This document shows, in pieces, positions 34,921-46,644 of a stretch of 64,000 nt of DNA. The stretch covers positions 1,016,414,292 to 1,016,478,291 of the forward strand of contig NC_056726.1 of assembly GCF_019279795.1 (NCBI RefSeq), given 5' to 3'. The notes below the pieces were generated by a model. It made no database searches and was not told the origin of the DNA. It saw nothing but the letters and a program-made list of their open reading frames with translations. Every line of letters starts with the position of its first letter. The stretch's first letter is position 1. The DNA comes from Protopterus annectens (Eukaryota > Chordata > Ceratodontiformes > Protopteridae). Made by a program: the position numbers and the translations under genes.

Positions 34921-36023
34921 CTAAAAAGGCACTATGGGGGTGGCAAGAGCCTTGGCCAGTATTTGAAACCCTAAGGGTGACAGGTGCAAGCCGGCTCTAG
35001 TGAAGCAGCGTGGCTTGTCGAGCATGTCATCCCAGGCTGACAGACACTGGATCCCCTTTGAATGACACCAGAAGCTTAGCCAATTGTTGAAATTGATAAT
35101 TTTTTCTCTATACCGTGGTATCATTCTTGGTGAGGGCAGGATGCTACTCAGGGTCAGGGTCATACCGGCCTGGGCTATGTGATCAGGGAGCTCCTGCATG
35201 TCACTTTTCATGTAGTCCAGGGAGGTACAGCTCAGGCCATTCACACCAACATGGACAATGACAGAGTCATATTTCTACTTGTTCTGGAGTGACCTGAGTG
35301 CTTGTGTTATGTGGTGGGTCCTGTCACCTGACAGGCAGCTAACAGTAACCTTCTCCTTGTTCAGCCTAGTGAGTGGGACATTAGTGTGCCTAACTATAGA
35401 GTCACCTATTACTAGTGTGTTGTGTATGTTATTTTGCCTTAAGGGCTGTGATTTTTTGGCACACTGGTTTTGTGAAGTATGTGTTTCATGGTTTTTGTTG
35501 AGGGGTGGAGGTTGCTTGGATATCTGCTTTGGAGGTCTCTGTTCATAGTTCAGGGGGGTATAGGGGTTAGGTTAAAGCTAACTGCCTTTGAGCCATTTAG
35601 CTTCCTAGCCAATTATCCCTTGTGAGACTCAAACCCTGCACCTTGTGTTTGTAAGGCAAACACCTTAACCATTAGGCCACCCTCCCAACCCCCTGTTGCT
35701 TTTGCAGATTTTTATTTAGAGCCTCCGAGTATGTTTTCATGTTTTTATGTGTGTTTTTTTGCTGGTGCTGGTTTCATAGGTCTATGTGAGAGTGATGGTG
35801 TAATGCAAGTAATTCCCCTCTCCTCTTGACTGCCTGGTCCAGTCTTGGGTTGAGAGAGCTTAGCCTCCAGTTTGGCTGTATAATTGCATCTCTCGCATGT
35901 ATTAGTGTTTGGTGGAAGGAGGAGAGGGTTGGCTGTGTACATGAGGCAATTGTAACATTGCCTCAAAATGCCCAGATTCACCAGTTGGACCGGAGAGTAC
36001 ACCTGAAACTGCCCTTTGGACAT
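34921..36023 (-). pseudogene. CR1 ORF1 with Cys motif and SGNH esterase domain
   Basis: From 36023 the frame starts MSKGQFQVYSPVQLVNLG and contains a Cys-pair motif (CYNC, then CERC 25 residues later), as in CR1 ORF1 N-termini. After the SINE interruption the esterase follows. LVIGDSIVRHTNVPL holds the nucleophile box (GDSIVRH codons at 35386-35406), then VTVSCLSGDRTHHIT, VIVHVGVNG (35238-35255) and RAGLHLSPLGFQILAKAL with the catalytic histidine. CR1 ORF1 esterases of this type are known from several vertebrate CR1 elements. One stop near 35275 and the SINE make it non-functional. Confidence 0.82.
35605..35692 (-). mobile_element. tRNA-derived SINE head, copy 2, inside CR1 ORF1
   Basis: Minus-strand GGGTTGGGAGGGTGGCCTAA, then TGGTTAAGGTGTTTGCC, GGGTTTGAGTCTCACAAGGG and ATAATTGGCTAG. 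It matches 5935-6024 with only a few differences. The extra sequence 35560-35604 may be the SINE body but has no counterpart at copy 1. Its presence inside ORF1 shows it inserted after the CR1. Confidence 0.72.
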
Positions 36024-36100
36024 GCCTGGATAGGTACAGTGAACTGTTTTGCTGATTGGCTGGTAAGGTCGAATTGAGAGTCTTGTCCTTCTCTACAGTA

Positions 36101-38014
36101 TAGGGGGGTGTAGTGCTAAGGTTTATTAGTGCTTGCTATGAGTTTTGAGCAAGTGCCGGTATGAGAAGTGAATGGTTTGAGTGCTTAAGTTGAATGTTTG
36201 CCTAGTTCCAAAGGGAAAATTGAAGAGTAGACTTTGTGGAGCCGGGAATAGTTATATCCTTGCTAACCAGCACTGCCCGGCATGCAAAACCGCGCAAATG
36301 CGGGTTTTATTGCAGGGAAATGAAAGAGATAGAAATTAGTCCAAAATGGCCAACAAACTACTAATTTCTGAGCTGAAACTACTCCTCCAGGGACAGATAG
36401 GCTGCTCAAAGCTCCCTCTCTCACAGTGAGCAGAGAAACTTCCTTCTATCCAAGTGAGGTATGGGCAAACACAGAAACTTGTAACACAGCCCTGAATTCA
36501 GCACTAAACTGAAAACTGGACTATACTAGCTTAGAAAGGCAGGAAAACAGATATTTTTTGTTTGTTTTTTTTTCAGAAAATAAAGCAGATACAATAAAAA
36601 AAACACTTTAAATGCATAGAAATAGCTATCACACTTGAGTGTGTAGCCTACAACAGTTAAACAGGTAATTTAAACACAAAAATGACTTTGTTAAAGTGCA
36701 GGCAGTAAAATAAGTACAATATGTAGCTGAAACAAGATTTTTAAATCACAAAAACTCTAGAAAATCAACATTTTAGGCGGAATTAAAGGGCAAGAAAATG
36801 CAGACCAATGATACTTAATCCTCCAAAGTCTCTTTTGTCTCTTAGCACAAAATCTTGCAAATCACGGGTTTATAGCAGGGAAATGAGAGGTGGAATTAGC
36901 TAAAGGCAGCAAGAAAATGTAGATGAAACACTGATATGTCCCTAAGTGGTCATTTGCAAGTATCAGATGAGCCTTCACACTACAGGAGTTTTAAAGTATT
37001 ACATTTTACAAAAAAAGGAAGTTGTGTTCCAAATAAAGAATTATCGCATTCCACAATCTTCCTTGGACAGCATACGATAGGATGTTGAAAATGACACTGT
37101 GTACAATAGCAGAATTTTGGACTCAATGCAACAGCACAGAGTTCTTCCAATGTATGGAACAGTTTATTACATTGTTGCCTTTTCAACAGATACTGAGGAG
37201 TTATAAAAGTTTGCTAGCATAGTCAGCATGTGCTTTGCTGCAAACCTACAGTACACAAGGCTTAGTCCAGCTGTATGCTGCTCAATCCCTGCATTTGATG
37301 AAAAAGAATTATGACTGTATTTTCAACATTAAATTATACATATATAAAGTAGACACAGCACTTCACCAAAGATGCATCTTAAAATCAGTTAAGTCCATAA
37401 TTGTCTTGCACAGGACATCAAGACATGACCACTGTTTGGTGACTATCCCATTTGATATCATGAGGGCTGCATCTCTGTTGTTCTCTTACATGTACGTGAA
37501 GTTGATTAACAGCCTTTACTAGAGTGATTCACAGCTAATCATAACGTTTCTGAAAAAAAGTCAACAATTTCAACTCAGAAGTTGTGTTTCACCCTGAAAA
37601 GAGTGGATTGTTCTGTGAAGGTGATAGGCAAATAGATACTTCAGGTGGAGGTGTTTACATACATTGAGGATTTGCAAACAAGTGAAAACAGAAGGGATTA
37701 TGTCACTGACCAGCATATCAGCATATCAGCAGTCCCAGAGTTATAGATGTTGTACTGGATGGACTATGCCAGCAAAGCAATTATTGTTTGAACCTTTTCC
37801 AGTTCTGAACAAATCAGTTAGACAACAAATAATGCCATCACCTCAGCATTTTATTAAGGACCATCATAGAACAGATTACAGCTCTACCAAAGGCAGTGGA
37901 AGAAAATGATTTACCTGTGCAAACAGTAGACTGATGGAATTTGTTAATTACCTTAATAACAGCACTATCTTTCTGAAATTTAATTCAAATGTTAATGAAT
38001 CTGAAATTTTTAGA
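36101..38014. other. No gene recognised
   Basis: The first 200 bp may be CR1 5' untranslated sequence. The rest is AT-rich with frames under 100 codons, none with a recognisable motif. A frame at 37235-37522 looks like chance. Confidence 0.45.
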
Positions 38015-38240
38015 TGATATTTGCTTTCGTTGCTTTTTTTTTTAACCTGTCTCGCCTATCAACCCATTTAACATAGCGAGACAGGGTTAAAAAAAGCAAC
38101 GGAGAAAGCAGACTTATACTAATGGAAAAAGTCAGGCTCGACGGACCTTTTAGTATAAGTATATTCATTTTAAAGCATGCATGCTGGCTCAGCAGCGTTT
38201 TTTGGGATATTTAATGAGGGTCATGGTATAATGGGCCTTC
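38015..38240. repeat. Multi-hairpin foldback repeat, locus 2
   Basis: A hairpin at 38029-38100 has arms GTTGCTTTTTTTTTTAACC and GGGTTAAAAAAAGCAAC with TGTCTCGC/GCGAGACA inside. A second palindrome follows at 38113-38159 (CTTATACTAATGG with AGTATAAG). The end is GAGGGTCATGGTATAAT. Order and words match locus 1 at 30449-30625. Confidence 0.75.
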
Positions 38241-39887
38241 CTTTGTTTAAACTTGTGGACAATGATAGAATACAGACTACGTTTTGGTAAACAAAAAAAA
38301 GATCAAACAATTATTTGAAATATTCAGGGATGCACAGGCAGAAAGAACTAAGGAAGGTTGGAGATGGTAGCTTTTCCAGCTGTTAGAGGGCATGATTGAA
38401 AGTTGCCAATGGGGTAACAAAGAACTTGCTACAGTTACAGTTCAGAGTTGAGTTCGTTCCTATGTTGTTTTTATCGTCAGATGTGGCTTAAGGGGGGGGT
38501 CAGGGACACATATATCTGGTAACTGCCCTGGCTGCCAAATCTCATTTTACTTGTCTAACAACCTTTGTCACAACATGTGAAGTAAATATGACACTTTTTC
38601 TCTTCTGAAAGGTTATCCTGAAACCTGCGCTAGAAGGGAGAATATGCAGATTTGAACCTGTTTCTGAAAAGGGTTTCACAGCTAAACAATTTGAAAATGA
38701 TATTTCTAATGGAACAACACTGAGTCTGATTTACCTTGCAGACAATCATAGAAATGATGGTTGTTACAGCTAAGCACTGGAATGATTAGAGAAAACGTTC
38801 AATTGAAGAAATGAACTTGAATCAAGCTAAACGTTGTATATATGAGGGCTAGTAACATCAAACATATACTGGAGGGAAATAGCAACAGCTGTATATCCTC
38901 TGCTAAAGACAAAGGCACGTTTTTCCTAACATGGATGCAAACAATATATTTATATAATAAACAATAAATATACTGTTGACATAGCTGTTGATGAGGTATT
39001 ACACTGTTGCTAGATCTAAACACACAACATCACATCAAGACTGTTGAATTTGTGATGTCAGCTTGGAGAAAAACATTGTTTTATGAAATCTTTATTTTTC
39101 AGATCTGTCCATGTACAACATCTATGAGTAAACAGTACAGTGGGCACTGCATGAAATGGGGTATTAGGTAAGTTTAGAAATGTGAAGGAACATGGTAGAT
39201 ACTATGAGAAGTATGTGTCACTCACACTTGACTAATTATCCCAGAAATAACTTACAAAAGAGTCACTAACCATGAAGCCTTACTGGCAGGAATTGAAAAT
39301 CTCTTAGTGAAATAAATACTAAACATATGACTCAAATGAAAGCAGGGACCAGAAAAGTTATACCCGAGGACAGATTTATTTGAACTGAAAATACAAAGAA
39401 AAAGATACAGGCTTCTAAGTTGAATGGAGAAGACCCTTCACCAACGTATAACACCAAAAATAATGAGGGAAGCAGGTCATAATCACATGCGGATAACAAA
39501 GAGGTATGAATTTTAAACTGCTCTTCGTCATTTGAATAGGACACTGATCACTAATTAGCCGACTAATAATAAAAATAAGACAGGGTCATTTTTTCTGAAG
39601 GAAAGACAAAAAGGCTAGAATTCAGAAAGGATTGCTCTGAGAGGTAAACTTTACCACCACCACCAGCCGTCTATCGACTGCTGTGATTTCTCACTAGAGG
39701 GACCATTGAGGGCAGTTCTGCTGGCTGAGGTGGGTGTTAGTTACACAATCCGGGGAACTGGCTAATTCTAATTAGACATGTGTCTGCACTGGAAATGCCT
39801 GCAGCCAATGATTTGTGCTGTCAGTTGATTCAGGGAATCTTTCAGCTGTGTACATTACCATGGTCAGCATGAAAAGACAGTGGTCAC
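38241..39887. other. No gene recognised
   Basis: AT-rich sequence, no open frame over 75 codons and no recognisable repeat on either strand. Confidence 0.5.
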
Positions 39888-40101
39888 TGTTAAAGTGCAG
39901 TTTAAAAAGTACATAAATAACATTAATTATCTTTTAGTCTTGAGTCAAGAATAACTCTTCAGGATGTGCAAAAAATTTTCTTTTTATTTAAATTCACATA
40001 CGTCAGTGCTGGGAGACTATCTACACAATTTAAAGTCAGTCTCTCCAAGCAGCAAAAATACAAAGTTCTTATTTACTTTTCTTATCACTATCATGCATGC
40101 A
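39888..40101 (-). repeat. LTR (3' LTR) of the miniature element
   Basis: On the plus strand it starts TGTTAAAGTGCAG and ends CATGCATGCA. About 97% identical to 41154-41367 (6 differences counted by eye). Confidence 0.8.
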
Positions 40102-40575
40102 GGGTGGCCGCGGTGGTGTAAACTCATTTAACGTAGTGAGACAGCTTTTAAAAAAGCAACCGGAAAGGAAGATCTCCGTTGCTTTTTTAAAAGGTGTCTC
40201 ACTATGTTTAACATAGCGAGATAACTTTTAAAAAAGCAATGGATATCTTCCTTTCTCCGTTGCTTCCACACACAGCTCTGATGTACTGCGTATGCATATG
40301 CATGTGCAGTACATCAGAACTGCTGTAAAATACCGGACATTTGCAGAAAGGCAGCACGGAGGCATTATACAATGCCATTATTTAAAAAAAGTAAGTATTT
40401 TTTTTCTTAAACAATGTCATTGTATAATAGCAATAACCCACTTCTGGCTGTGGGTAATGTTGGATTTACCCACGGTTGTCTTAGTTTGGCCACTCGGGCT
40501 ACGCCCTCATGACCAAACCACACCAACCATGGATAAATCCAGCATTACCCACACCCAGGCATGGGTTATCGCTTA
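40102..40575. repeat. Multi-hairpin foldback repeat, locus 3
   Basis: Nested hairpins at 40120-40268 use GTGAGACAGCTTTTAAAAAA with GTTGCTTTTTTAAAAGG, and TTTAACATAGCGAGA. A hairpin at 40277-40318 reads CTCTGATGTACTGC...GCAGTACATCAGA. A larger inverted pair at 40440-40570 uses GCAATAACCCAC...TGTGGGTAATGTTGGATT against AATCCAGCATTACCCACA...GGGTTATCGC. The modules match locus 1 in the opposite order. It begins exactly at the inner LTR edge of the miniature element. Confidence 0.75.
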
Positions 40576-40695
40576 ATAAATTAATAAACGTTTTGTTAAG
40601 ACTTGTGGGAGCTGCCCACTATTCCTTTTACATACAACAAACAAGCACATTTCTGTCATTCTACAAGGCAGCAGATACCACATACCGAACAAGTA

Positions 40696-40885
40696 ACTTG
40701 GTCATTCAACAAACAGGAACCTCATATACTTAAAAAGCAAAGTCAGGATTTCAACAAAACAGTGCTTAAAAGCAAGGTCAGTCATTGAACAAAACAGGAC
40801 ATATATACTTAAAAGCTGTCAGTCATTTAACAAAGCAGTACACAGTATTATACTCAAAAGCAGTCAGTCATTTAACAACACAATA
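40696..40885. repeat. Short tandem repeats inside the miniature LTR element
   Basis: Four or five imperfect units of about 45-50 bp, each with AAAAGC, GTCAGTCATT(T/G)AACAA and CAGGA- or CAGTA-type words. Confidence 0.7.
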
Positions 40886-41134
40886 AACACATTGGCACTA
40901 TTACTTTGAACTGCAGGTTTTTTTTTTTTTTTTAAGGAGGAAAGAAAGAAAGAAAAACATTTTTCCCAAAGCCATTTTACAATCTTTAGCCTGTATGTTT
41001 GCACATCCTGAACAGTTAAGTGTCCGAGCTCTGACCATTCCATACATAACAGTGTGGAATTCACAGAAGATCTTTCTGTCCTGGGCCCTTTATAATTAAT
41101 TCCACAGTGTTCTGCAGCGAGATTAAAGTTCAAA

Positions 41135-41151
41135 ATCCAAGCACGGCACCA
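41135..41151 (-). promoter_or_regulatory. Primer-binding site, tRNA-His-like
   Basis: The minus strand reads TGGTGCCGTGCTTGGAT. The first ten bases equal the complement of the tRNA-His 3' end including CCA. The rest matches with one base missing and one changed. It lies two bases from the LTR end, the usual spacing. Confidence 0.7.
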
Positions 41152-41153
41152 AA

Positions 41154-41367
41154 TGTTAAAGTGCAGTTTAAAATGTACATAAATAACATTAATTACCTTT
41201 TAGTCTTGAGTCAAGAATAACTCTTCAGGATGTGCAAAACATTTTCTTTTTATTTAAATCCACATACATCAGTGCTGGGAGACTATCTACACAATTTAAA
41301 GTCAGTCTCTCCAAGCAGCAAAAATACAAAGTTCTTATTTACTTTTCTTATCAGTATCATGCATGCA
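41154..41367 (-). repeat. LTR (5' LTR) of the miniature element
   Basis: Partner of 39888-40101. On the minus strand it begins TGCATGCATGATACTG and ends CTGCACTTTAACA, followed by TT and the primer-binding site. Confidence 0.8.
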
Positions 41368-41682
41368 GAATAATGAAGTGGTCAAATAGGACTTCTGCAG
41401 ACACTCTGTTGCTGCATGTGAACACTCAACAATAATGTTTTTATTAAAAAAACACAAGCCATCTAACTTGTTAATCAGTCTTGTTTCCTGACTCTGTACA
41501 TTTTAGTACCAGTACTTTCTAACTCACCAACATTCCTTGTAACTACCCATTCCAGCCTGGGAAGGTCAGAGATTACATACAGTGTGTTCTTTATTGCTTT
41601 CAGAAACCAGTTTTTATAACATTCTTAACCCCTTCAGCACTACTTTCTTTTTACATTCAGTCATCTGTTAATACACTTGGCA

Positions 41683-41737
41683 TTGCTCCCTGACTTTAAA
41701 TTGCTCCCTGACTTTAAATTGCTCCCTGAGCACAACT
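41683..41737. repeat. 19-bp tandem repeat, about 2.5 units
   Basis: ATTGCTCCCTGACTTTAAA is repeated exactly, then a partial unit ATTGCTCCCTGA. Non-coding. Confidence 0.9.
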
Positions 41738-42544
41738 CCTATCAAGATTTTAAGTGAAGTATGTGTACTGCTTATATCATATAGTACTAATAGACACTTC
41801 TACACCAGGTCGCAGTACACTTCCTGCCAGCCTAGCCAGCAGCCACAATCCCTCTCTCCCACTCTGATTAACTAATTCCCTTTTTACCTTCTATATTCTC
41901 TCCCTCTATCTTGGTCCATGATATCCCCTTCCCTTCCCCCCACCTGATATCTCTCTTTCTGGGTTCTGAACACCTGAGTGGTGCTTCTCTCCCAGGTCCA
42001 TCCATCTGTCCTCACTCCTCCTTATACACCTCCTCTCTACCCTTGTAGACCTCTTACCTTCCCTTACTGGCCTCCATCCTCCACTCCTTTCCCCCCTCAG
42101 TCTTCCTTTCTCTCACAAATCACTGCAAGCCTACTTTAGATTACCTCTTCTTCTGATTGTCTCCTTCACATTCTTCTCCTTTGGCTCTACCAGCTCCGTT
42201 AAGCCCCTTGGCTCACTCGCTCCCTACCCTGCCCCAATTCCCACCGCCCCCAGTGCTTCTACATTTATTCCTCCAAACACCACACCCACTGCCTCACTTC
42301 TCCAATCAGTATCCTACCTCCAAACCACCCTCTTATTTTCCACCAAACCAACTTACATCCTACTCCCCATCATTATCCCACATAAACAATCCCATCCTAT
42401 TCCCACTCCCAAACTACACCCCACCAATCTAATACAACTCTCCATACACTAACTATTACATAGACAATATCCAGTTCTAGTATACATACTATTTCCCATA
42501 TACCTTACTTCTCTAATATTACTACTCTATTATCATTTCCCAAC

Positions 42545-45500
42545 ATGCTCTCTAAACACTCCTTCCTCTTCCTTTCACTTTTACTACTCCTCATCCTATC
42601 TTATTTCTACCATCATTCCCAGCCCACATTTTCCACCAACTTCCAACCCTTTCACATAACCAATCATCACAACTCACCTTTCTCACTCTCATACTCACTT
42701 ATTTCCCCCCATTTATACCCCTCAGAAAACCTCCTTCTTTTTCGACACAAACTTATCTCCATCCATGCTAATTCTATCACCACTACTACTAGCAAAGCCC
42801 TCCAATTTACAAAAGAACCCAACCTCATCTCCTTGCTAACTACTCACATAAATAATTCCATACTACATCTGATTACCACTCTTATATCTGGAGACATCCA
42901 TCCTAATCCAGGCCCCACCTCCACAACCACCGTAAATAAATCCCTATTATTCACTTCCTTAAACTCCCAAAGTGTAGTAAACAAAGTCCCAAACCTACAT
43001 GCTTGGCTCACACACAATAAACCTGACATCCTCACCATTTCTGAAACCTGGCTAAAACCACACATTAAAGACTCTGAAATAGTCCCTCCAAACTACTCCA
43101 TCATTAGAAAAGATAGACCTAACAAAAAGGCGGAGGAGTAGCCCTTCTTTATTCTTCCTCCCTAGTAGTTACTCCCTACAACAAACCTATTCCACACTTC
43201 AACAACGTGAACTTCTCCTTACCCTACTCCAAATCAATAATTATAAATACATATGTATAGCTTCCCTTTATATTCCCCATAATATCCCCACACTTTCGGA
43301 GATAATATCCCACACTCTAACTTATCCTTTCCTGGCTATCCAGTAACATTACTAATGAAACCATAATCCTAGGAGATGTTAACATCAATTGGGCCCTTAT
43401 CCAGTCTCCTACTAACCACACTAACATCAACCTCTACAATTTCTCACAACTGATCACCTCGATAACTCACCCTACCAATAACCCCTCCAATGGGAGTATA
43501 TTGGATTGGATTCTAGTCTCCCATCCTCACTATTTCACCAACAGTGGCACTCTTCCTGACCCACTTGGTGACCACATACCCACATTTACCCACCGGCTTC
43601 CCACTATCCTTCAACGAACCCATAACTACATCACTATCCGTGACAAAAAAAAATTCAACCCGATAATCTTCTCAAACTCATTGCAAGCAATTAATTGGAA
43701 TTGTTTAAAAACACTACCTCTAGACAATGCAGTCTCATACTTCAACTCAACATTCTTAAAATTACTAGACTCCCAGGCTCCCTTACGGACAAAGAGAATA
43801 AAAACTAAATCAGCCCCATGGCTCTCCAATACTACTCTTGCTACCATGAGACAGAGAGACAAAGTCTGGGCACGCTACCAAAAACATAAGACAACACCAC
43901 TCCTTAATGAATACAAAATGCTCCGAAATAAAGTAAAAACTCATTACTCTTGATCACAAAACTACTTCTCCTCACTCCAGAACCATAATACAAACAACCC
44001 TCAAAAATTCTGGAAAGGATCTCCACTCTCCTTCACCCTAGCAAACCAGATACTCCTACCCCTGACCCTAATGCTCCAGAACTTGATTTAGCCACCCAAT
44101 TCAATTCTTTCTTTATTGACTCTATTTCCAAATTGACCTCCTCATTCTCCAACACCTCCCTGCTAACTAATACCCCCCTACTCTACTTCTACACCCTACT
44201 CCCCACCCACTAAGTCCTCTCTTCCTGACTGCACCTTCTTCTCATTAAATCCCATACCTACATCTACTATAAAGAAACTCCTTCAGAAATTGTAACCGTC
44301 TACCAATGCTCCTGTCAATATCCTTCTACTTTCTCAGCATAGCTGCTGAAACTCTTGCCTACCCCATTAGCATCTTAATTAACCGCTCCCTACAGGAATG
44401 CACTGTTCCCCAAATCTGGAAACAAGCCTTTATTATACCTCTACACAAAGGCGGTAACAATAATAACATTACTAATTTCCGTCCCATAGCCATCCTGTCC
44501 CCATTTCAAAAATACTAGAAAAATGTGTCCAACTTCAACTCCTTCCTCACCTCCTGGACAACCATCTTATAACTCCTACACAGCATGGTTTTAGACCTAA
44601 TCATAGCACTATGACTGCCCTCCTCTCCTTCCTTGAAATTGTAAATAAAGCCCGCGACTCTGGACAAGTTGTTTCCACCTTACTTCTTGACCTTTCCAAA
44701 GCCTTCGATACTATCTCACACAGCCTGCTCTTAGCTAAACTCTCCAAACTTCACCTATCTTCCTCCTCCTTGAACTGGTTCTCTAGTTACCTATCTAACA
44801 GACATCAAGCTGTAAAATGGAAAAGGCCACTTCCTCTTTCCTTAGTACCCCTAGGAGTTCCACAAGGCTCCATACTGGGTCCTCTTCTTTTAACATTTTT
44901 ATTAATGACTTCCACAAATCGATCCCATTCTCTAGCATCATCCAATATGCAGATGACTCAACTATCATCTGTTCTGCCTCCTCTATCGCTACACTACAAA
45001 AACTAACTCAAGATGCCTTCTCTTCCACAGAGCAATGGATGCTAAGTAATCATCTAGCTCTCAATGGTACCAAAACCAAACTAATGTTATTTACTCCCTC
45101 TAAAGTCACTCCACCGACATGGATACATTCTTAATTACTACTCAAAACAACTCTCCTCTTGAAATAGTGTCAGAGACCAAACTACTTGGGGTTCTAATCG
45201 ACAACCAACTTAAATTTAACTCCCACCTGCAAAAACATTAAAAAACACATCAAAACTTGGCACGCTTTACAGACAGACTGCCTACCTCACATCTGCTACT
45301 AAAATCACTCTCTCTACTCCCTTCCTTATCCCCTGCCTTCTCTATGGCCCCACTACTAACTAATCTTCAGTCCTTGTTAAAACAACTTAGCACCTGCTAT
45401 AACAAAATTGCAAAATTAGCCACCAGCCATAAGTCCTCCTCTCACCACTGTTTCTCCCTCCATAAACTAAAATGGCTAGAACTCCCCAATCAACTAACTT

Positions 45501-45797
45501 ACACTCAACTAACTCTAGCCCATAAGCTTATTCTAAACCCTCCCTCTGTCCCTCCCTTCCTCTGCCTTTAAAATGCACCGACCTAACAGAGTTCTAAGAT
45601 CAAATAATCAAAATCTACTAGAAGTGCACAAACCTACTCATCCCCAGGAAAAACCTTCTCTCCTTCAGCCTCGCCGCCTCTGGAACTCCTACCTCCACCC
45701 ATCCGCACCACCTCTAACCACTCTTCAACCTTCAAAAGTCTCTTTTTTTCCTATATCTAGCATCGCAGTGGGAATGCTCTTGCTCCCACCTACATAA
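42545..45797 (+). pseudogene. L2 LINE endonuclease-reverse transcriptase polyprotein, broken
   Basis: The frame opens at 42545 with a hydrophobic MLSKHSFLFLSLLLLLILSY. After a 2A-like SGDIHPNPGP comes the endonuclease: LFTSLNSQSVVNKVPNLHAW, DILTISETWLKPHI, a frame change at about 43135, ILGDVNINWALIQSP, and DWILVSHPHYF leading to DPLGDHIPTF. RT blocks are AFIIPLHKGGNNNNITNFRP, LLDLSKAFDTISHSLLLAKL, GVPQGSILGPLL and IIQYADDSTIICSAS (YADD at 44946-44957, next frame). A C-terminal RLWNSYLHPSAPP follows. At least five frameshifts or stops inactivate it. It would nick target DNA and reverse transcribe element RNA. Confidence 0.88.
42887..42916 (+). other. 2A-like peptide motif in the L2 LINE
   Basis: The codons spell SGDIHPNPGP, placed between the hydrophobic N-terminus and the endonuclease. 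Virus 2A peptides end D-x-E-x-N-P-G-P, and 2A-like motifs at this place are reported in CR1- and L2-type LINEs. Here histidine replaces the glutamate, so ribosome-skipping activity is uncertain. Confidence 0.7.
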
Positions 45798-46413
45798 CTA
45801 ACTCTTCCTAATTATTACACCCTATTTTTATTTAGTTACTATGTTTTGTTCTCTAATCTGTATTGATATTCACATTTGTCTATTACTAGCATGTTTCTTT
45901 CAATGTATTAACTGTTACTATTGCTATTCTGTACTTGATAAGTTGTATTTTTATTACTGCCTACATAGTATTAATATCTCTCTGTAACTACATTGTCACT
46001 GTCAAATGTTAAATGTACATTTTGTCTTGGAGCTTTTCTCCCCAGGACTCCATTGAAAACGGGTTCTTTTTGGCCCAATGGACTATCCTGGTAAACCAAC
46101 TGCAATAAATAAATAAAATAATAAATAATTGTGATATTAGAATGCAGTTGTGAAACACTCAGAAGTACAATACGTATTTGTCGTTTGCATAACTATGCAT
46201 CTATACTACATATCATTTTTAACATGAACAAATATTAAATAATTCATTAAACATATTTGTGAAGAAGTTGTAAGTTAATATGCATTTTGTGTAGCATAAT
46301 CATGAGAGATGCATTTTTCTCTAACATCACCCACTGACATTAAAGGAATAAGCTGTGTTGCCAACTTTCATGAAGATCAGTGGAGAGATGGGGATGGGCA
46401 GTGTTAACATGTT

Positions 46414-46525
<112 letters not shown>

Positions 46526-46561
46526 GGGTGCTTATTTGTAGGGACATGAATGCAGCTGCAT

Positions 46562-46567
<6 letters not shown>

Positions 46568-46640
<73 letters not shown>
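46568..46640. repeat. (GT)n microsatellite
   Basis: About 72 bp of GT dinucleotides ending in GCGCGC. Confidence 0.97.

Positions 46641-46644
<4 letters not shown>

Larger units (their letters stand above)
31970..36100 (-). mobile_element. CR1-clade LINE, copy 2 (ORF1 and ORF2)
   Basis: The longest CR1 copy here. It has an ORF1 with a Cys-rich motif and esterase domain (36023-34921), ORF2 (about 34900-32066), and a 3' end at about 31980 where plus-strand (GGTA)n marks the tail. A tRNA-derived SINE interrupts ORF1 at 35605-35692. The 5' boundary is uncertain; sequence past 36100 is not recognisable. It carries frameshifts and stops in both ORFs. Confidence 0.87.
39888..41367 (-). mobile_element. 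Miniature LTR retrotransposon (TRIM-like), non-autonomous
   Basis: Two 214-bp direct repeats (39888-40101 and 41154-41367) differ at 6 positions and have the TG...CA ends expected of LTRs. Two bases from the inner edge of the right LTR, the minus strand reads TGGTGCCGTGCTTGGAT, a primer-binding site like the tRNA-His 3' end. The element therefore runs right to left. The interior has no coding sequence: a foldback repeat at 40102-40575, then short tandem repeats, then A-rich sequence. No polypurine tract is visible next to the left LTR, where the foldback repeat abuts. Proteins would have to come from another element. Confidence 0.75.
41830..46125 (+). mobile_element. L2-clade LINE, nearly full length
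   Basis: A pyrimidine-rich leader (41830-42540) precedes a coding region with endonuclease (about 42940-43600) and reverse transcriptase (about 44300-45800), then a 3' untranslated region. The end carries GGAGCTTTTCTCCCC at 46029, ATCCTGGTAAACC and AATAAATAAAATAATAAAT. The strong C bias of the coding strand is unlike the neighbouring sequence. Two further 3' ends of the family lie at 3480-4063 and 23860-24382. Confidence 0.85.

Noticed and set aside
42157-42432. Pro/Ser-rich 91-residue frame upstream of the L2 coding region, as an ORF1
   Set aside because: It reflects the C/T-rich leader; there is no domain or coiled coil and the codon pattern is low-complexity.
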